A stretch of DNA of 64,000 bases from Lepidodermella squamata (Eukaryota; Gastrotricha), in the NCBI GenBank assembly GCA_047495785.1, contig JBLDXI010000026.1, forward strand, positions 620,001 to 684,000, written 5' to 3'. A model generated the notes under the pieces. It saw only the letters and a program-made list of their open reading frames with translations, was not told where the DNA came from and did not search any database. The position numbers and the translations under genes are program-made. Within the stretch, counting starts at the first letter, position 1. Each line of letters begins with the position of its first letter. Positions 1 to 11,707 of this stretch are shown piece after piece.

Positions 1-1033
1 GTTCGTGCGATATTGTGGACGAAAGCTGTAAAATTCGCCCTGGTAATGTTGTATATCGTCTTCCTGACTTGACAACAGCCAAGCTTGCTGTTACATTTCG
101 ATATTTACAGACACTTTGACGGCGCGTAATGCCGATAATATTAAGTTGCTTATCAAATCGAGGATGCAAATGTTTGAATAAAATTACGTAATCAAAACTT
201 TTAGAGTAGTTGAAATCTGACCAGATATTCTCCTTCACGTAAGCTATGTCGCTATCAATGTCCCAAGCCGTGTCGTTGTACGAGGATTCATTAAGTATTT
301 TAATTAGAGGTAAGTAAATCAAAACGTTATTTTGAGACCAAACCAAGTTGACATAATTGAAGATGTTTGATATCACTGAAAAAGTATGATCTACATTTGA
401 CTCGAAAATTGTTGTAAAGGCGCTTGCTGTTACGAGAGCAAGAACTCGTAAGTGATACCATTGGCGATGTTGAATATCCCTCGTTAGCTCATGTATCCAT
501 TCATAATTCAAAGATAACAATGTGGGATCTGTAAAAACTTGTTTAATGTCTGAATGATTTTGATATTCGCCAAGCATCGAAAAATTCCACAACTTTGCGT
601 CACCACCCTCCATGGAAATGATAGCTTTATCGCCTGGTAACCAAACCAGCCCAGATGTGAAGCCAGGGCAAAAGCTGAACATGCATTTGGTCAGGTGGGA
701 AGATGTTTCAAAAGAGGCTATGCCGTTGTATTGACAGGATTTGTAGGTCCCTATGGTGCCTTCGAAATCGATGCTGAAGTTAAGTGGAATAAATCGCCGG
801 TTTATTGCCAACTCACATCGGCCACTCTGGTCAGTTTTAGGAATGACAAAATTGACAACCAGCGTGTTGGGATTTTCCTCCTCAGTTGCGAGAATCCGGC
901 TCTTACTATTCAAAGGCTTCGTCACAGTAACACGGCCAGGACCAAGAGGTTTCTCGTGCCATGTACCAAAGCCATTGAGCTCTTGGTATGACAGCTTCAA
1001 ATGCATGAGCAAAATTGTTGCAAGGAGGAGCAT
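1..1033 (-). CDS. M12B-like (ADAM/reprolysin type) metalloprotease, N-terminal part
   Basis: On the minus strand an open frame runs from an ATG at 1033 to the window edge (344 codons, no stop); an in-frame TGA lies just upstream of the ATG. The product starts with a hydrophobic signal peptide (MLLLATILLMHLKLSY). A cysteine-containing propeptide-like region follows, then a block resembling a metzincin catalytic core. The frame ends with LSSTISHE exactly at base 1, where M12B enzymes carry the zinc site HExxHxxGxxH. Preceding residues (DYVILFKHL, then NIIGITRRQSVC) fit the segment that leads into that site in reprolysins. Expected role: secreted zinc endopeptidase. The zinc site and any disintegrin or cysteine-rich domains lie outside the window, so class assignment rests on pattern and is moderate. 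Confidence 0.6.
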   Translation of the reverse strand, partial: MLLLATILLMHLKLSYQELNGFGTWHEKPLGPGRVTVTKPLNSKSRILATEEENPNTLVVNFVIPKTDQSGRCELAINRRFIPLNFSIDFEGTIGTYKSCQYNGIASFETSSHLTKCMFSFCPGFTSGLVWLPGDKAIISMEGGDAKLWNFSMLGEYQNHSDIKQVFTDPTLLSLNYEWIHELTRDIQHRQWYHLRVLALVTASAFTTIFESNVDHTFSVISNIFNYVNLVWSQNNVLIYLPLIKILNESSYNDTAWDIDSDIAYVKENIWSDFNYSKSFDYVILFKHLHPRFDKQLNIIGITRRQSVCKYRNVTASLAVVKSGRRYTTLPGRILQLSSTISHE

Positions 1034-2225
1034 TAATTTCTTAAATCAAACAACAAAGTTTGATTTGTCGGTGGTGATCTAAGCAGCTGAAATACTTACA
1101 GATCAAGTCACATTCAATCAACTCACGAGATAGGTAAAAAGATGTGAATTTCTCAAGGATCTTTAAGGAGGAAGTTTTTACTGAGTTAAAGCGAACTGCA
1201 TCGCAAGTCAATATTGTTGCCATCGATTTCGTTGCGGCTGGAGGTAGTTTCACAGGGCCATGGAACTACGTCGGTGGCAGTCGTTTCGCTCAAATAGCGA
1301 TAGGACTGGCGTCGTTCTAATTCTTTTCGTTAATGAATAATCAGGCATTTTCCAAAAAGTCTACTGGTTTGTACTTGAATCCAACCCGACCATATGGGAC
1401 AGCTATTGTTAGATTATTGGGTCCCCCTATTATAGGAACCAAATGTTCAATGAGCGGATCCTAAATTGCTGTTGCGAACCCAAGTTTTGGAATATTCATT
1501 GGGCCTGAAACCAATTTGGTGGACTTCCAAGGATGTCAGCCATTTTATTGTACGGCGACAAAACCGCGACAAAGCCGATTAGCGCGAACAGCGAATGCGA
1601 CACAACAGCAACTTTTTTATTTCGCGACAAAACCGCAACCTAGCAGAACAGCGAATGCGACAAGACAGCAACTTTTTTTATTTCGCGACAAAACCGCAAC
1701 CTAGCAGAACAGCGAATGCGACAAAACAGCAACTTCGCAGAACAGCGAATGTGCGACAAAACAGCGAAAACCTACCATGTAAAAGGTGCATCTTGTTTCT
1801 GCTGATAGTTTGCAAATTGGAAATGCTGCTGTTTTCTCGTTGTTGCTGTTTTGAGTATTTGCTGTTATGACGGTCTGCCATTTATAGACCATGGAAATTC
1901 TAAAAAATTATTTTCACATTCAGCGTGAAAATCTGTTAACTTTTCAGGAAATCATACACGTTCCCTAAAATTGTCATGATTATTCTAAAATCAATATTCG
2001 GCATGTAGGTTCCGCTCCAGAAAATTACGGCTATAGATCAACCTTCTCCCACGAGATGGACTCATCCTCCCCACTCGAGTTAGTCGCTGGGATACAAAAT
2101 CTTCATCCCAGTGTGCACCCAAGTCGCACTACTCATCTCGAAAACAAACACAGCTTCATCCTCCTGTCAACGAATAAGGCGTAGCGCACGAAACCACTCA
2201 TGCGTGAAACTTAGCACCTAGAAAA
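1034..2225. other. intergenic region between divergent genes
   Basis: No convincing coding exon on either strand; short frames are low-complexity or overlap the tandem repeat at 1551-1766. It separates the minus-strand protease gene from the plus-strand Kunitz gene at 2226, so both promoters probably lie here, but I recognise no specific element. Confidence 0.5.
1551..1766. repeat. tandem repeat, about 60 bp unit
   Basis: Units begin AACAGCGAATGCGACA at 1587, 1647, 1708 and, with one inserted base, 1741. The first two are about 60 and 61 bp and nearly identical, including a TTTATTTCGCGACAAAACCG core; later ones are shortened to about 33 and 26 bp. A diverged partial unit precedes them from about 1551. 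Confidence 0.85.
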
Positions 2226-4371
2226 ATGTTCAACTTCCTGGTCTATTGTGGCCTGCTGTCAATTTTTCATCACGCTCAAGCCGACCATGTAACAATCGGC
2301 TTCAACGCAACAATTGATTGCGGCCGTCCGCCAAATCCTGGGCCTTGCCGCGAATATTTGCCGCTCTACTACTATAACAAAACTCGAGGTGAATGCCGGA
2401 CGTTTTGGTTCGGCGGCTGTGGCGGGAATCTAAATCGCTTCACGGAGGAAGCCGACTGTCTAGCCGCGTGCTACGACCCTAAACTGCCTGGAGCTTACGA
2501 AAGGCTGCAACGAGCACTTTGGAAGCAGCAACTTCAAAATCCGATCGATGGACCTGAAACAGGCAGTGGTTTCCTGCTGCCACCAGATGTAGCAAAATTG
2601 GATCCGATATGCCGTTTGCCGCTTATAACGGGTTGCTACGATAAAGAAATCGCTAGTGTGACGAAATTTTACTTTGACACGCGACTTGGCCGCTGTTTAC
2701 CGGCCCGGTTTTGTGACGAAGAGCAGCGGCTTTTAAATCGAAATCAGTTCAGGAATTATGAAGCATGCAGAAGAAATTGCATGCCGGAAACTTACTTGAA
2801 CGAGGTTTGCTTCAAATTCTCTCGAAATATTGCGTACCCTGAAATAATTTTTCCAAAATTTGATTTGACCGTTATAACGAGTGAAAAGCGGGGTTTGGCA
2901 AATTTTCTGCTGTATTTTCCAGCAAATAGCAAAAAGTGTGTTGCCGTGAAGAGGGATGATTTTTGGATATCTACTAAGTATTTCTTGAGGAATTTTAAAA
3001 TTCGAACCTCCAGGTCCCATCCACCTCAAAAGACGAAAGGCCCCAAAGTGTCGCCTAAAAAGCTTATTGATTTAGTTTGACAAGGAAGCACTAGCTTCAT
3101 TCCAATAACATTTTTGAATATCTAGTAAGATTCCTCACCTCAGGTTACCCTAATAATCCACCTCGACTGCGCATAAGAAAATAGCGTCACAATTTATTGC
3201 GCGGTGAATTATTAATTGATGCAATAAAAAAGTTCAATTTTTTAAGCTCGCATTTTTTTCAAAATGAGCAAGTGACATCAAAACCCTACGATGTCAAACA
3301 TTCAGCCAAACCCCACTTCTCACTTTTTAACGGTCAATTGAAATACCTAAATTTGATATAATTTAATTTAAAGTGTGAAGGCTAGATCTCCAGTTAGCAG
3401 AGCCAAATTCTCACTATTAATTAGGTATATTATTATTTTTTATTTAATTCAATTTATTCATTTTTACCAATTTAGCGAATTCGATTTCGACCAATATTGC
3501 GGGCCTGATCAAAATGTGCTCTGCAACATGCAATTAAGGGCTCCCCAAAAATTTAATAGGTTAAGGTACCTCATCTCAATTTTTCGCTTTTCGTACCCAC
3601 ATATAGTAAAAAATGCGCGAGATGTGGGTAGCAAGGGATGAGAAATGCATCATTTTCGATTAGAACATTCGAAATCGCAAAAAATCAGGTACATTTTTGC
3701 GCTAATCGTAGTGCGGCATTTCAGCCAACGACAACTCAGCAATGACATTTCAGCTGAAGATTCGATTTAGGCTACAAAACTTTTGATTTTTTTTCCCCAA
3801 TTTTGTCTACAAAGTTTAATAGGTATTTCAATTTTAATCAAATATTTTTTATTTTTCGACCAACAATATTTTTCTCAATTTTATTTTTTTATTGACGCTG
3901 TTCGCTTCTCACGAAAAGTATAAATATATATGTTTATCTTCTAATTTACCAATATAGCCCAAGCTGATTAGAGGGCAAATTCTGCCGACACCGAGACCAA
4001 CACAAACAACGTCTGTAGCCGAAAAGAAATCTGACAAAGGCGTACCAGGTATCGAATGGGTGACAATGAAGCTATTCCCAAGCGACACCTACGACAAGCA
4101 AAATGCAGGACACGACGCGTCAGACGACCGGCTATTTGTTCGCTACCTCGACAAATACCGCAAATTGATGAACGGAATATGCGCGGGAGTGCCTTTCGAG
4201 TCGATGAACGTCGCGAATGAGGAGGAGTGCGCGCGGTTTTGCGACGCATTCCCACGCACCCGATGCACCTGGTTCACCCTAAATGCCGGCCTGTGCTACC
4301 TTAAAACGGCCTGCGAAGAGCGAACATTCGACGATGATGACAGTATTCAATCATATCAGCGAATTATTTAA
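2226..4371 (+). CDS. secreted Kunitz / Kunitz-like / PAN protein (gene A)
   Basis: Two coding exons, about 2226-2804 and 3958-4371 (330 aa). Residues 1-19 are a signal peptide. A canonical Kunitz domain spans 32-82 (six Cys, Arg at P1 after GPC, GGCGGN), predicting a trypsin-type serine protease inhibitor. A second, Kunitz-derived domain (129-185) keeps six Cys but has CLPARFC where GGC should be. After an intron of about 1150 bp the last exon encodes a PAN/apple domain (six Cys, around GICAG to KTAC) and ends at TAA. The donor at 2805 (GAG|GTTTGC) is weak but is the one found that keeps frame with the PAN exon; without splicing exon 1 runs on to a stop at 3080. First member of the cluster extending to 36643. 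Confidence 0.75.
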
Positions 4372-5418
4372 AAACAAAATATTCGCTTAAATCGATCTTT
4401 CATTAAAAAATGTAATTAAGTGAGAAAAAAGTGTAATGTTTATTATCACGCAGTTTTATATTGAAAGGCACTAGCTATAAACATATTAGTATCAATGGTA
4501 TTATTTTTTTTAAATAAAAATGGATAAATATTTGTATTAACGGTTTTTTGTCGCGGTTGCTAACAGCAATAAATGCCACCTTGTCACGCGCGACGTAACA
4601 ATAATTACGCTCTTTAGCTTTTACCACAGCTGCCATTTTTCCATCATAGGTGTTTTTGTGTTAGCTTCACTTTACAACTTTTTTTGCGCTCGTCACTTAA
4701 ACGCGCATATATATACAACATTCGTGTCATACTGCGAGAGGGCTTTTTTGAATTTCAACGATAAAATAATTATTATAAATAATAATAATGAAATTACCAA
4801 CAACAACGCACCCTTTTAGGTAAATGTTTGGAAGCAACGCGAATTTAATAGTATTGCATATATAAAATAATAATAATAAAAGAAGAGTAAATGATTTGAA
4901 TTCCATTACATTTATTTTATTATCAAATAGCCATTAGGCATGGCGTGTTATACTTTCACCTATCATGCCTCTATGTTAAGAAGGAAAAAATTTCGGCAAC
5001 AAATGGCTGTTTTGTATAAACGTGTACTCAAGATAGAGCTGTCAAAAAAGTTTCGTCTCTTAACTTTGAAATTTCCACGCACTCTGCGCGCGCACAAAAA
5101 TGGCGCCACGAGCCTGATGCAACAGGTAATATATGCGTTTTTGATTGATCTGTTTATAATATTAATATGCCTTATTAAGTGAGGCCAGATAAGTATCGCT
5201 AACAGCCGCCTCTTGTTACCTGTACACACGAAAGCAATGCCGTGCACGCGCCACTTGATGCCCGGCCCACGTTAGCCACCCTAAATCACGCTACGCTGGT
5301 CATTATCGCCGCTGGATCTACTTTTCTTTTTACATCTTTCTCGCTTCTTATATTGTCTTGTAATTTTCAAATTATAGGGTCAAATTATTTTGCTATTTAA
5401 AAATAATTTGACGCTGAC
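4372..5418. other. AT-rich intergenic region
   Basis: Follows gene A and holds the likely promoter of gene B. I see no supported exon; frames near 4940-5250 have no recognisable domain. Just before gene B, 5379-5412 forms a perfect 13-bp hairpin (GTCAAATTATTTT, 8-base loop, then its complement). Confidence 0.5.
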
Positions 5419-8076
5419 ATGGCACGCGGCCAACAGTCGGCGATATTCGGATTGGCTATAGCTACGGTAATATGACCTATTTTTATCGCTAATTTTATTG
5501 CCATAGGATTCGCCATCATTTAGAAAAAAGTTCAATTAAATCATCCTATATAGGCAAAATTTCGTATTGCCATTTTGAATACTCAATTTTTCCTAATTTA
5601 TTTTAGAACTATTAATTAATAAATTATTAATTTTTCATCATTTTTTAATTTTTTTAGAATTTTTTCAATATTTTTTAGGAATATCTATATTTTTCCGATT
5701 TCTGATTTGTGATGCTGAATTTTCTAGTTATTTTTATCGACCGCCATCGCCCAGACCGAAAATCCGAAATGTTCCGGTCCTCCCGACCAAGGCCCATGTA
5801 CAAGCTTCTCGACGAAATTTTACTACGACACGCGGGAGCGGAAGTGCAAAAACTTTCGTTACGGCGGTTGCGGCGGGTCGATTGACAATCGCTACGACTC
5901 GATGACCGAGTGCATCCTCGAGTGTTCGAAGGACGAACCGCGCGACTTCCAACTGTACATCTACGACCCTTACGCGCCAACAGCGGCGCCGTCGAGAACG
6001 CCGCGAGTTCTGACGCAGACAACGCAAGAAGCGCCCAAGACAACGCAGCCGCCGGTCAGTGCCGAGTGCAATCAACCGCAACCGTTCAGCGGCTGCATCA
6101 CCCTGTGGGATTTTTACACGTTCAAATTTTACTACGACACCGATTTAAAGACGTGCGCACGTATGAGATTCTGCGCGTATGCCTCGGTTTTCGGCCCGCT
6201 TTTGCCCAGTTATCGCGGGCAGAATTTGTTCAATACCGAGGAGGAGTGCCGTAGTCGGTGTGGTTTGGATGGATCGACGACTAGCTCGGGATCCACGACT
6301 ACAACTGCATCGACTGGTTCGACTACTACTACTACAACTGCTGCGACGACTGAAGCGCCAAAAATTCTCAGTGTTGGTCCCTGGTGGCAAGGCAAAGTCG
6401 CTACTGAGATGAAGCTGTGTAAAGAAATTATTTTTCATTTCATAATTTTTCGTTTTTTTCTTAAGCCGAGAAAATCGCACAGCAATTTCCGCCCGCGCCC
6501 ATATTTGTTTACCATAATTTTTCATTTTTTCAAATTACGGCCTTCGATGTGCGATTTTTCAGGTCTCGGTAAATAGAGACCGGGCTATGACAAAAAAGGC
6601 GACATGAAAAATTAGGTCAAACCACTTGATGAGCGAGACAATTTGACGCGTGCACCTTGTTTTCGCGATAAATAGCTATTGTTAAGCGCTAATTTCAACT
6701 CTCGCAGTTCTGATATCATTATTTTATATTTTTTTGCCTGTTTTTAGAAATGTTGGCTGCATGTTTCAGTGCAATATATTTGGCACCTTTTGTTTTCCTA
6801 TGGCCGTTTTGGCGTGGTCCCGTTTTTTATTAAAAAATAGCTTCAATCCAATTTTTTCATCGTCGTCGTAGACCCCTAAACCCGCAAGTGTAAAGGGTAA
6901 AGGCCTTCAAACCGTGGGGACGTTTCAAAAACAAATTCATTTAGTCATTTGGTCAATTCTTTCATTATAAGGCCTTCATAGCAAAATTGATTTCGCTTCA
7001 CTCGAGTGCATTTGAAAGATGTTACATTCGTATTTCGAAAATTACCGAAAGATTCCAAACGGGTTTTTTCGGGGTTTTTTCGCGAATTTTATTTTTCTTT
7101 GATGAAAGCGTATAGGATAGAAAATGCTTTCTGAGATTTTAGATTCCAAATCCCGAAATATTTTGAATAAATTGAAAACTTAAAGATAGATGCGCAGCTT
7201 GTTAGACCCACCGTTGAACCTGATTTTAAGATTATAAGCAAAGGGTTGGGATTAGGGGTTTAGGTCAGGGTTCATATATCAGTGTGTACAATAAAAAATC
7301 ATCATATTTCACCTAACGAGAGCATGAATTCACTTTCGGCAAATGAATTGGGGTGATTCTTTTTCGTGTATTGAGCGCGAATTCGGATTTATTTTTGAAT
7401 TAGGATACTCACAGGGCCGTTTGAGGGGATTTCACAACCTCAAAACCCAACCCAGAGCGGGTGATTTTTCTAATTATTTTCTAATATTTCAAAATTATTC
7501 TATAATTATTTTATAATTATTCTATAATAGCGAAAACTTACTATTGTTTGTTTATCCTCATTTTTTCTCATTTTTTTTTACCAAAATTAGAAGTAATTTA
7601 TTATGATAATTTTCTCCATTTTTCGGATTCAGTGACCATGCTGGACTTCTATTTGATTTTTTCCCAAAATTAATTCTCTCATTTTAATTCTTTTTCCAGA
7701 CGAGTGGGCTACAAGTCCTCGAACAACGCTCTCACCAGACGCGAATACGCCACCGAGCCCGTTGGCGAAATACCGCAAAGTCGCGTATCAGTGCTACGGC
7801 GAGATAATCGAACGATTCTTAATCAAGGACAGCCTAGAATGCGCGAAATTCTGCGAGCGCTTCCACCTTGTCGAAAAATGTAACTCCTTCTCGCTGACGC
7901 ACGACGGCATGTGCGTTCTACGTCAATATTGCTTGATATTGCCGCGAGGCGGCTACTTGGACGCGGATAACGAGGAGGGCTACTACTACCACAACGGCTA
8001 CTGGCTGCCGACGCAACTTCGAGTCACAACTTCATACGTTCGAGTCGGCGATAGCAATGACGATGACAGAAAATGA
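5419..8076 (+). CDS. secreted Kunitz / Kunitz-like / Thr-rich / PAN protein (gene B)
   Basis: Three exons: 5419-5466, 5728-6418 and 7700-8076 (about 371 aa). The 48-bp first exon (MARGQQSAIFGLAIAT) joins LFLSTAIAQ in exon 2 in phase 0, giving one continuous signal peptide; this decides the start. Kunitz domain at residues 31-82 (CSGPPDQGPCT, YGGCGGS) with Thr at P1, unlike the Arg of its neighbours. A Kunitz-derived domain follows at 130-194 (CARMRFC, NLFNTEEEC), then a Thr/Ser-rich linker. After a 1281-bp phase-1 intron (donor GTAAAG) comes a PAN/apple exon (YQCYGE to LRQYC). Same architecture as genes A, D, G and I. Expected location: secreted. Ligand or target unknown. Confidence 0.8.
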
Positions 8077-8361
8077 TAAGAAAAATGATAGCTGAATATG
8101 CTAGGCTGATATTTTATCCATGACTTTTCTCCCGATTTTTTTATTCGCGTCAAGGAATGCCAAGGAAGAAATGAGAATAAAATTGAAAGAAAATTTGAGT
8201 TTTATTGTTGTCGCCTTTTTTAAATGCGCTAATTTGTTTATTTGTTCCTCGCACCGGTCGCGTTTAAATGTCACCTTTGTTTACACGAGGTGAAAAGAGA
8301 TATTTTAATGTGGATTTAATTATTTAAATTTTTATCTGCAATTAATTCACTGAGTCAAATT
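8077..8361. other. short intergenic region with poly(A) signal
   Basis: Contains AATAAA at 8176-8181, a plausible cleavage and polyadenylation signal for gene B 100 bp after its stop. The remainder probably includes the promoter of gene C. Confidence 0.5.
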
Positions 8362-9884
8362 ATGCTACTATCATATTATTTGTTATTTCCTGCCATTTAC
8401 GGCTTATTCCAGTTAGCTGTGGCTCTTAGGCAAGGGCCTAATGTCAACTTTGGCTATGAAACTTATCCGGGTGATTATCCATATGTGGCACGGTTGGTGG
8501 TTAAATTGCCAGGGTCATATCGGTACAATAACTGTGGCGGTGTGCTGATTCATCAAAGCTGGGTGATCACAACCGCGCATTGCCTTGGATCAACGCGCGA
8601 TAACCGATTCGCAACAGGGTGAGTACATACATTTATTTAGACTACTTTTGCATTATAATTTTATTCCAAATTTATTTTATTTGTTTTTGTTTTAATTTTA
8701 TTTCAATTTTAACTTGGAAAAGGACCGATTTTTCCAGTACCGTAACGCGGGGCAACAATAAAGGGCGGAGCCATATTTTAAAATATTTAATTTCGGAAAA
8801 TTTTGAATTCCTGAACTAGGCAGCAAAGATAATTTTTCAGCGGCCTGCAAATTTGGCTATTCTATGAATTTTTACCTAATTTTTAGGTAATTAAAAGCAT
8901 ATTAGCGAATGAATATTCCAGGGTCATTTGCATGAAACCGCCAAAGTACTAATTAACCTAATTATTCTCAGATTTGTCAAATATTTGCCAAATATCCTTA
9001 GGCTTAATTATGAACAGTTAATTAATTAATTAATTAATTAATACCGGCCGTTTTAAAAAGCCAAAAAATATATTTATTTATTGCCTTATTTTCTACAAAC
9101 CAAAACACAAAATTCTCACCTGCGTTGCAAAGACAAAAGAATCCAAGGTCACCTGTCCTAGATTATCTCGCGTTACGGTTATAAACTATTTTTTTCTAGA
9201 GTTGCAATTTATTTTGCGGATTACGATGCAACAATTTATCCTGAGGAGGACGAATTCATGCAAACTTTTTACTTAGCTTCGAGATTTCGCAATGTCATCA
9301 TTCATCCTCAATATGACCCATCGACGCTCGACTTCAATTTCGCTCTCATCAAATTGCCGAGCCCTGTTCGAAATCTGACCTTGGCAATCCTGCCCAAACC
9401 GTGGACGTGTTCTCGAAATTATTATTTGACAAAATCCGGAATCATCGACAAATGCCAGCGGGTCAAGGCGCTCGGATGGGGCATAACCAGTTAGCGAAAG
9501 TTTTAATTTTAATTTTCAAAATTTTAAATTTCAATTTTAGGCAGTGGCGAATCTTTTGATTCCGATGAATTGATGCAGGAAGTTCCTCTGCGAGTTCACT
9601 CCTTTGTCGATTGTCTGACACACCCTACTAGAATAAATCTTGGCGACTTTAATCCGTCAAAAATTTGCCTCGGCGGCGATTCTTCTTCTGGCCAGGACAG
9701 TTGTGATCGAGATTCTGGCGGGCCGATTATTTGCTCGAATCACCGAGGAAGTGAAGGTTACCTGGTTGGGCTGATTTCTTACGGTGCTAATGGAGCCCAT
9801 TGCGGTACGAGAACGTTTCCAAGTATTGGCGCCAGAATTTGTGCAGCAATGCATTGGATAAACGAAGTCATAACAAAATATTAA
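8362..9884 (+). CDS. trypsin-like serine protease homologue, probably inactive (gene C)
   Basis: Exons 8362-8618, 9200-9489 and 9541-9884 (296 aa; intron phases 2 and 1). Signal peptide, then an S1A fold. His57 is present (TTAHC) and Ser195 is present in CDRDSGGP. Asp102 appears replaced by Asn (FNFALIKL where active enzymes have a D two residues before the A), and oxyanion Gly193 is Arg. The usual R/K-IVGG activation site is absent, with NFGYETYPG in its place. With Asp102 and Gly193 both changed, activity is unlikely but not excluded. No C-terminal Kunitz-like modules, unlike the relatives at 27558, 34202 and 50944. It sits between two Kunitz/PAN genes. Confidence 0.8.
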
Positions 9885-10150
9885 AATGTAAAATGCATCA
9901 AAGTTTGATAATTTTTATTGCTGTGCATTCGAAAATTGGGACAGAATCAAATAAAATGGATTTTTTAAGGTAATTAAAATAGAATTTCAGCTCATTTGCG
10001 AGACACGAGACACCATATCAGCTAACTTTGAGTTCTGCATGACATGAAAGTACCTATAACTGGCTGGATATATTTGGGTTAATTATTGGCTGTTTTACCT
10101 TTTCTCCGTGATATTATTGATCTCAGTATGCGATGTGGACGTTGCGATAT

Positions 10151-10563
10151 GCAATGGACGTTAAACGAAATGAACGCGTGAGAAAAATCGGCGATATTCT
10201 CATAGAGAAATGGACCTTTTGTCGTTCGTTCCATACGTCCACTGTAAGTCGTAATAACGTAAAAGCTATCAAATTTCTGTGTAAATCCGTTGCGAAATGA
10301 TGCGGAAGTAATTATTATCTTTCACTAAAAATAAAACTTTGACCCCTAATAAGATTTCGGAGTAATTATAGGTAATTCCAGCGACAATGGACGTTTTAAT
10401 CTTAGGTATATTCTTCATTTTCCTCATTTTTGATTAAATGTTCGCTGTGATCATTCAGCAGTATAATCGGATAATGGACGTACGAGGAAAGAATCGGCGA
10501 CATTGCAGAACAGATTCATGGCGAGGAATGGACCTTTCTTGTCAGTGTTCTATACGTCCACTG
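10151..10563. repeat. two diverged copies of a ~94 bp repeat with inverted ends
   Basis: Copy 1 is about 10151-10245, copy 2 about 10472-10563. Both start near AATGGACGT and end near ATACGTCCACTGTA, so each has short inverted ends. Both contain AATCGGCGA and AATGGACCTTT in the same order. Similarity continues about 80 bp further right (TTTCTGT followed by TAA). Confidence 0.6.
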
Positions 10564-11526
10564 TATAGCCGTAAATCACGCACACACGTACAAGTTATTG
10601 GATTTCTGTATAAGACATCGGCGAAATAAGTGACACAGAAATAATCAGGTTTCCCTATTGAGCGGATCTTCAAATTTAACCTGATTTTTTTTATTACCGT
10701 GAAGCGCGGTATAATTGCGGTTTGCGGAAGCTGGCTTTCTCGCATAATTTTCCCCGGTCTATTGGCATTTGTCTTCAATAAATTCAAGGCGATTACGGTA
10801 GTAATCGCTTTACAGAAGCAATTACAATCAGTGCGACCTCGTATCTCATGTTGAGAATCTCTAAAATCTTTGCAATTATAATGCAACCCAAAGTCCCAAT
10901 AGTAAAGCCCAATAGTAATCGACTACCTATTAAATTACCCTATATTTAAAAAATCATATAGGGTGATTACAACCCCAGGGTTTCTAAAAGGCATATATCC
11001 GCGCTGGGAAATGGTATAAATTCGGTAAAAATGGATAAATAAAGGTGTCTCGTCTCTCGTCGGGTTGGTTATGAGCTAGGACCCGTTTTATGAGACTGTC
11101 ACCAAACCGCACTAAAATGTCATCAGAATCGATTTGATGCACGAAGTGATCCGTGACCAAACAAAATGCACATACGGGTTGATCTTACCCTGCTCATGAA
11201 CTTGGCCTCTGATAGCGGATTCCTTATCCATTCTCGATATAACCGCTCAGATGTGACATCAGGTAAGGTCACGTGACCTTCAACTTGACACTGGATTTTT
11301 CTCCATTATAACCGTAAGTTATAAATCTAATGGGGCTTTCGAATCCCTGTTTCGAATTGTTTTCTTTATCGAAATAGCGCGTGCAGTTAGAGAAAGAAAA
11401 ATAAAAGAAGTTCACAAAAATATTTGAAGCTTTAATGGGAATACACAATACTAATCTGCACTCTGGTTCGGATTTCACAGCAATTTTTTGCAAAATTCGA
11501 CTCAAATGGCGAATCTTGAAACTTGC

Positions 11527-11707
11527 GGTGGCCAAAAAATTCCGTAGAAGGCGAATTCGATGCGCATCAATTTAATGAGGTGTTTTAAGAAGTTGAAGAA
11601 TTTCAAGCATTCTTTTGCCAATGGGACTCCTCAATTTCTTGAAACTCCTCATTTAATTGATGCGCATCGAATTCGCCTTCTGCGGACTGCGGAATTCTTT
11701 GGGCACC
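11527..11707. repeat. long imperfect inverted repeat (foldback/MITE-like)
   Basis: GGCGAATTCGATGCGCATCA at 11550 is repeated in inverse orientation at about 11662-11681. The arms extend to roughly 70 bp each with scattered mismatches, from GGTGGCC at 11527 to GGGCACC at 11707. A foldback element or a structured non-coding transcript would both fit. Confidence 0.7.

Noticed and set aside
695-1082. Plus-strand open frames near the left end
   Set aside because: They are antisense shadows of the minus-strand metalloprotease frame, which has a signal peptide and a metzincin-like ending.
1551-1766. CRISPR-like array
   Set aside because: The repeat units are directly adjacent with no unique spacers, and the genome is eukaryotic.
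5675-6525. Several long minus-strand frames under gene B
   Set aside because: Arg/Ser-rich or Val-rich shadows of the GC-rich Kunitz and Thr-rich exon.
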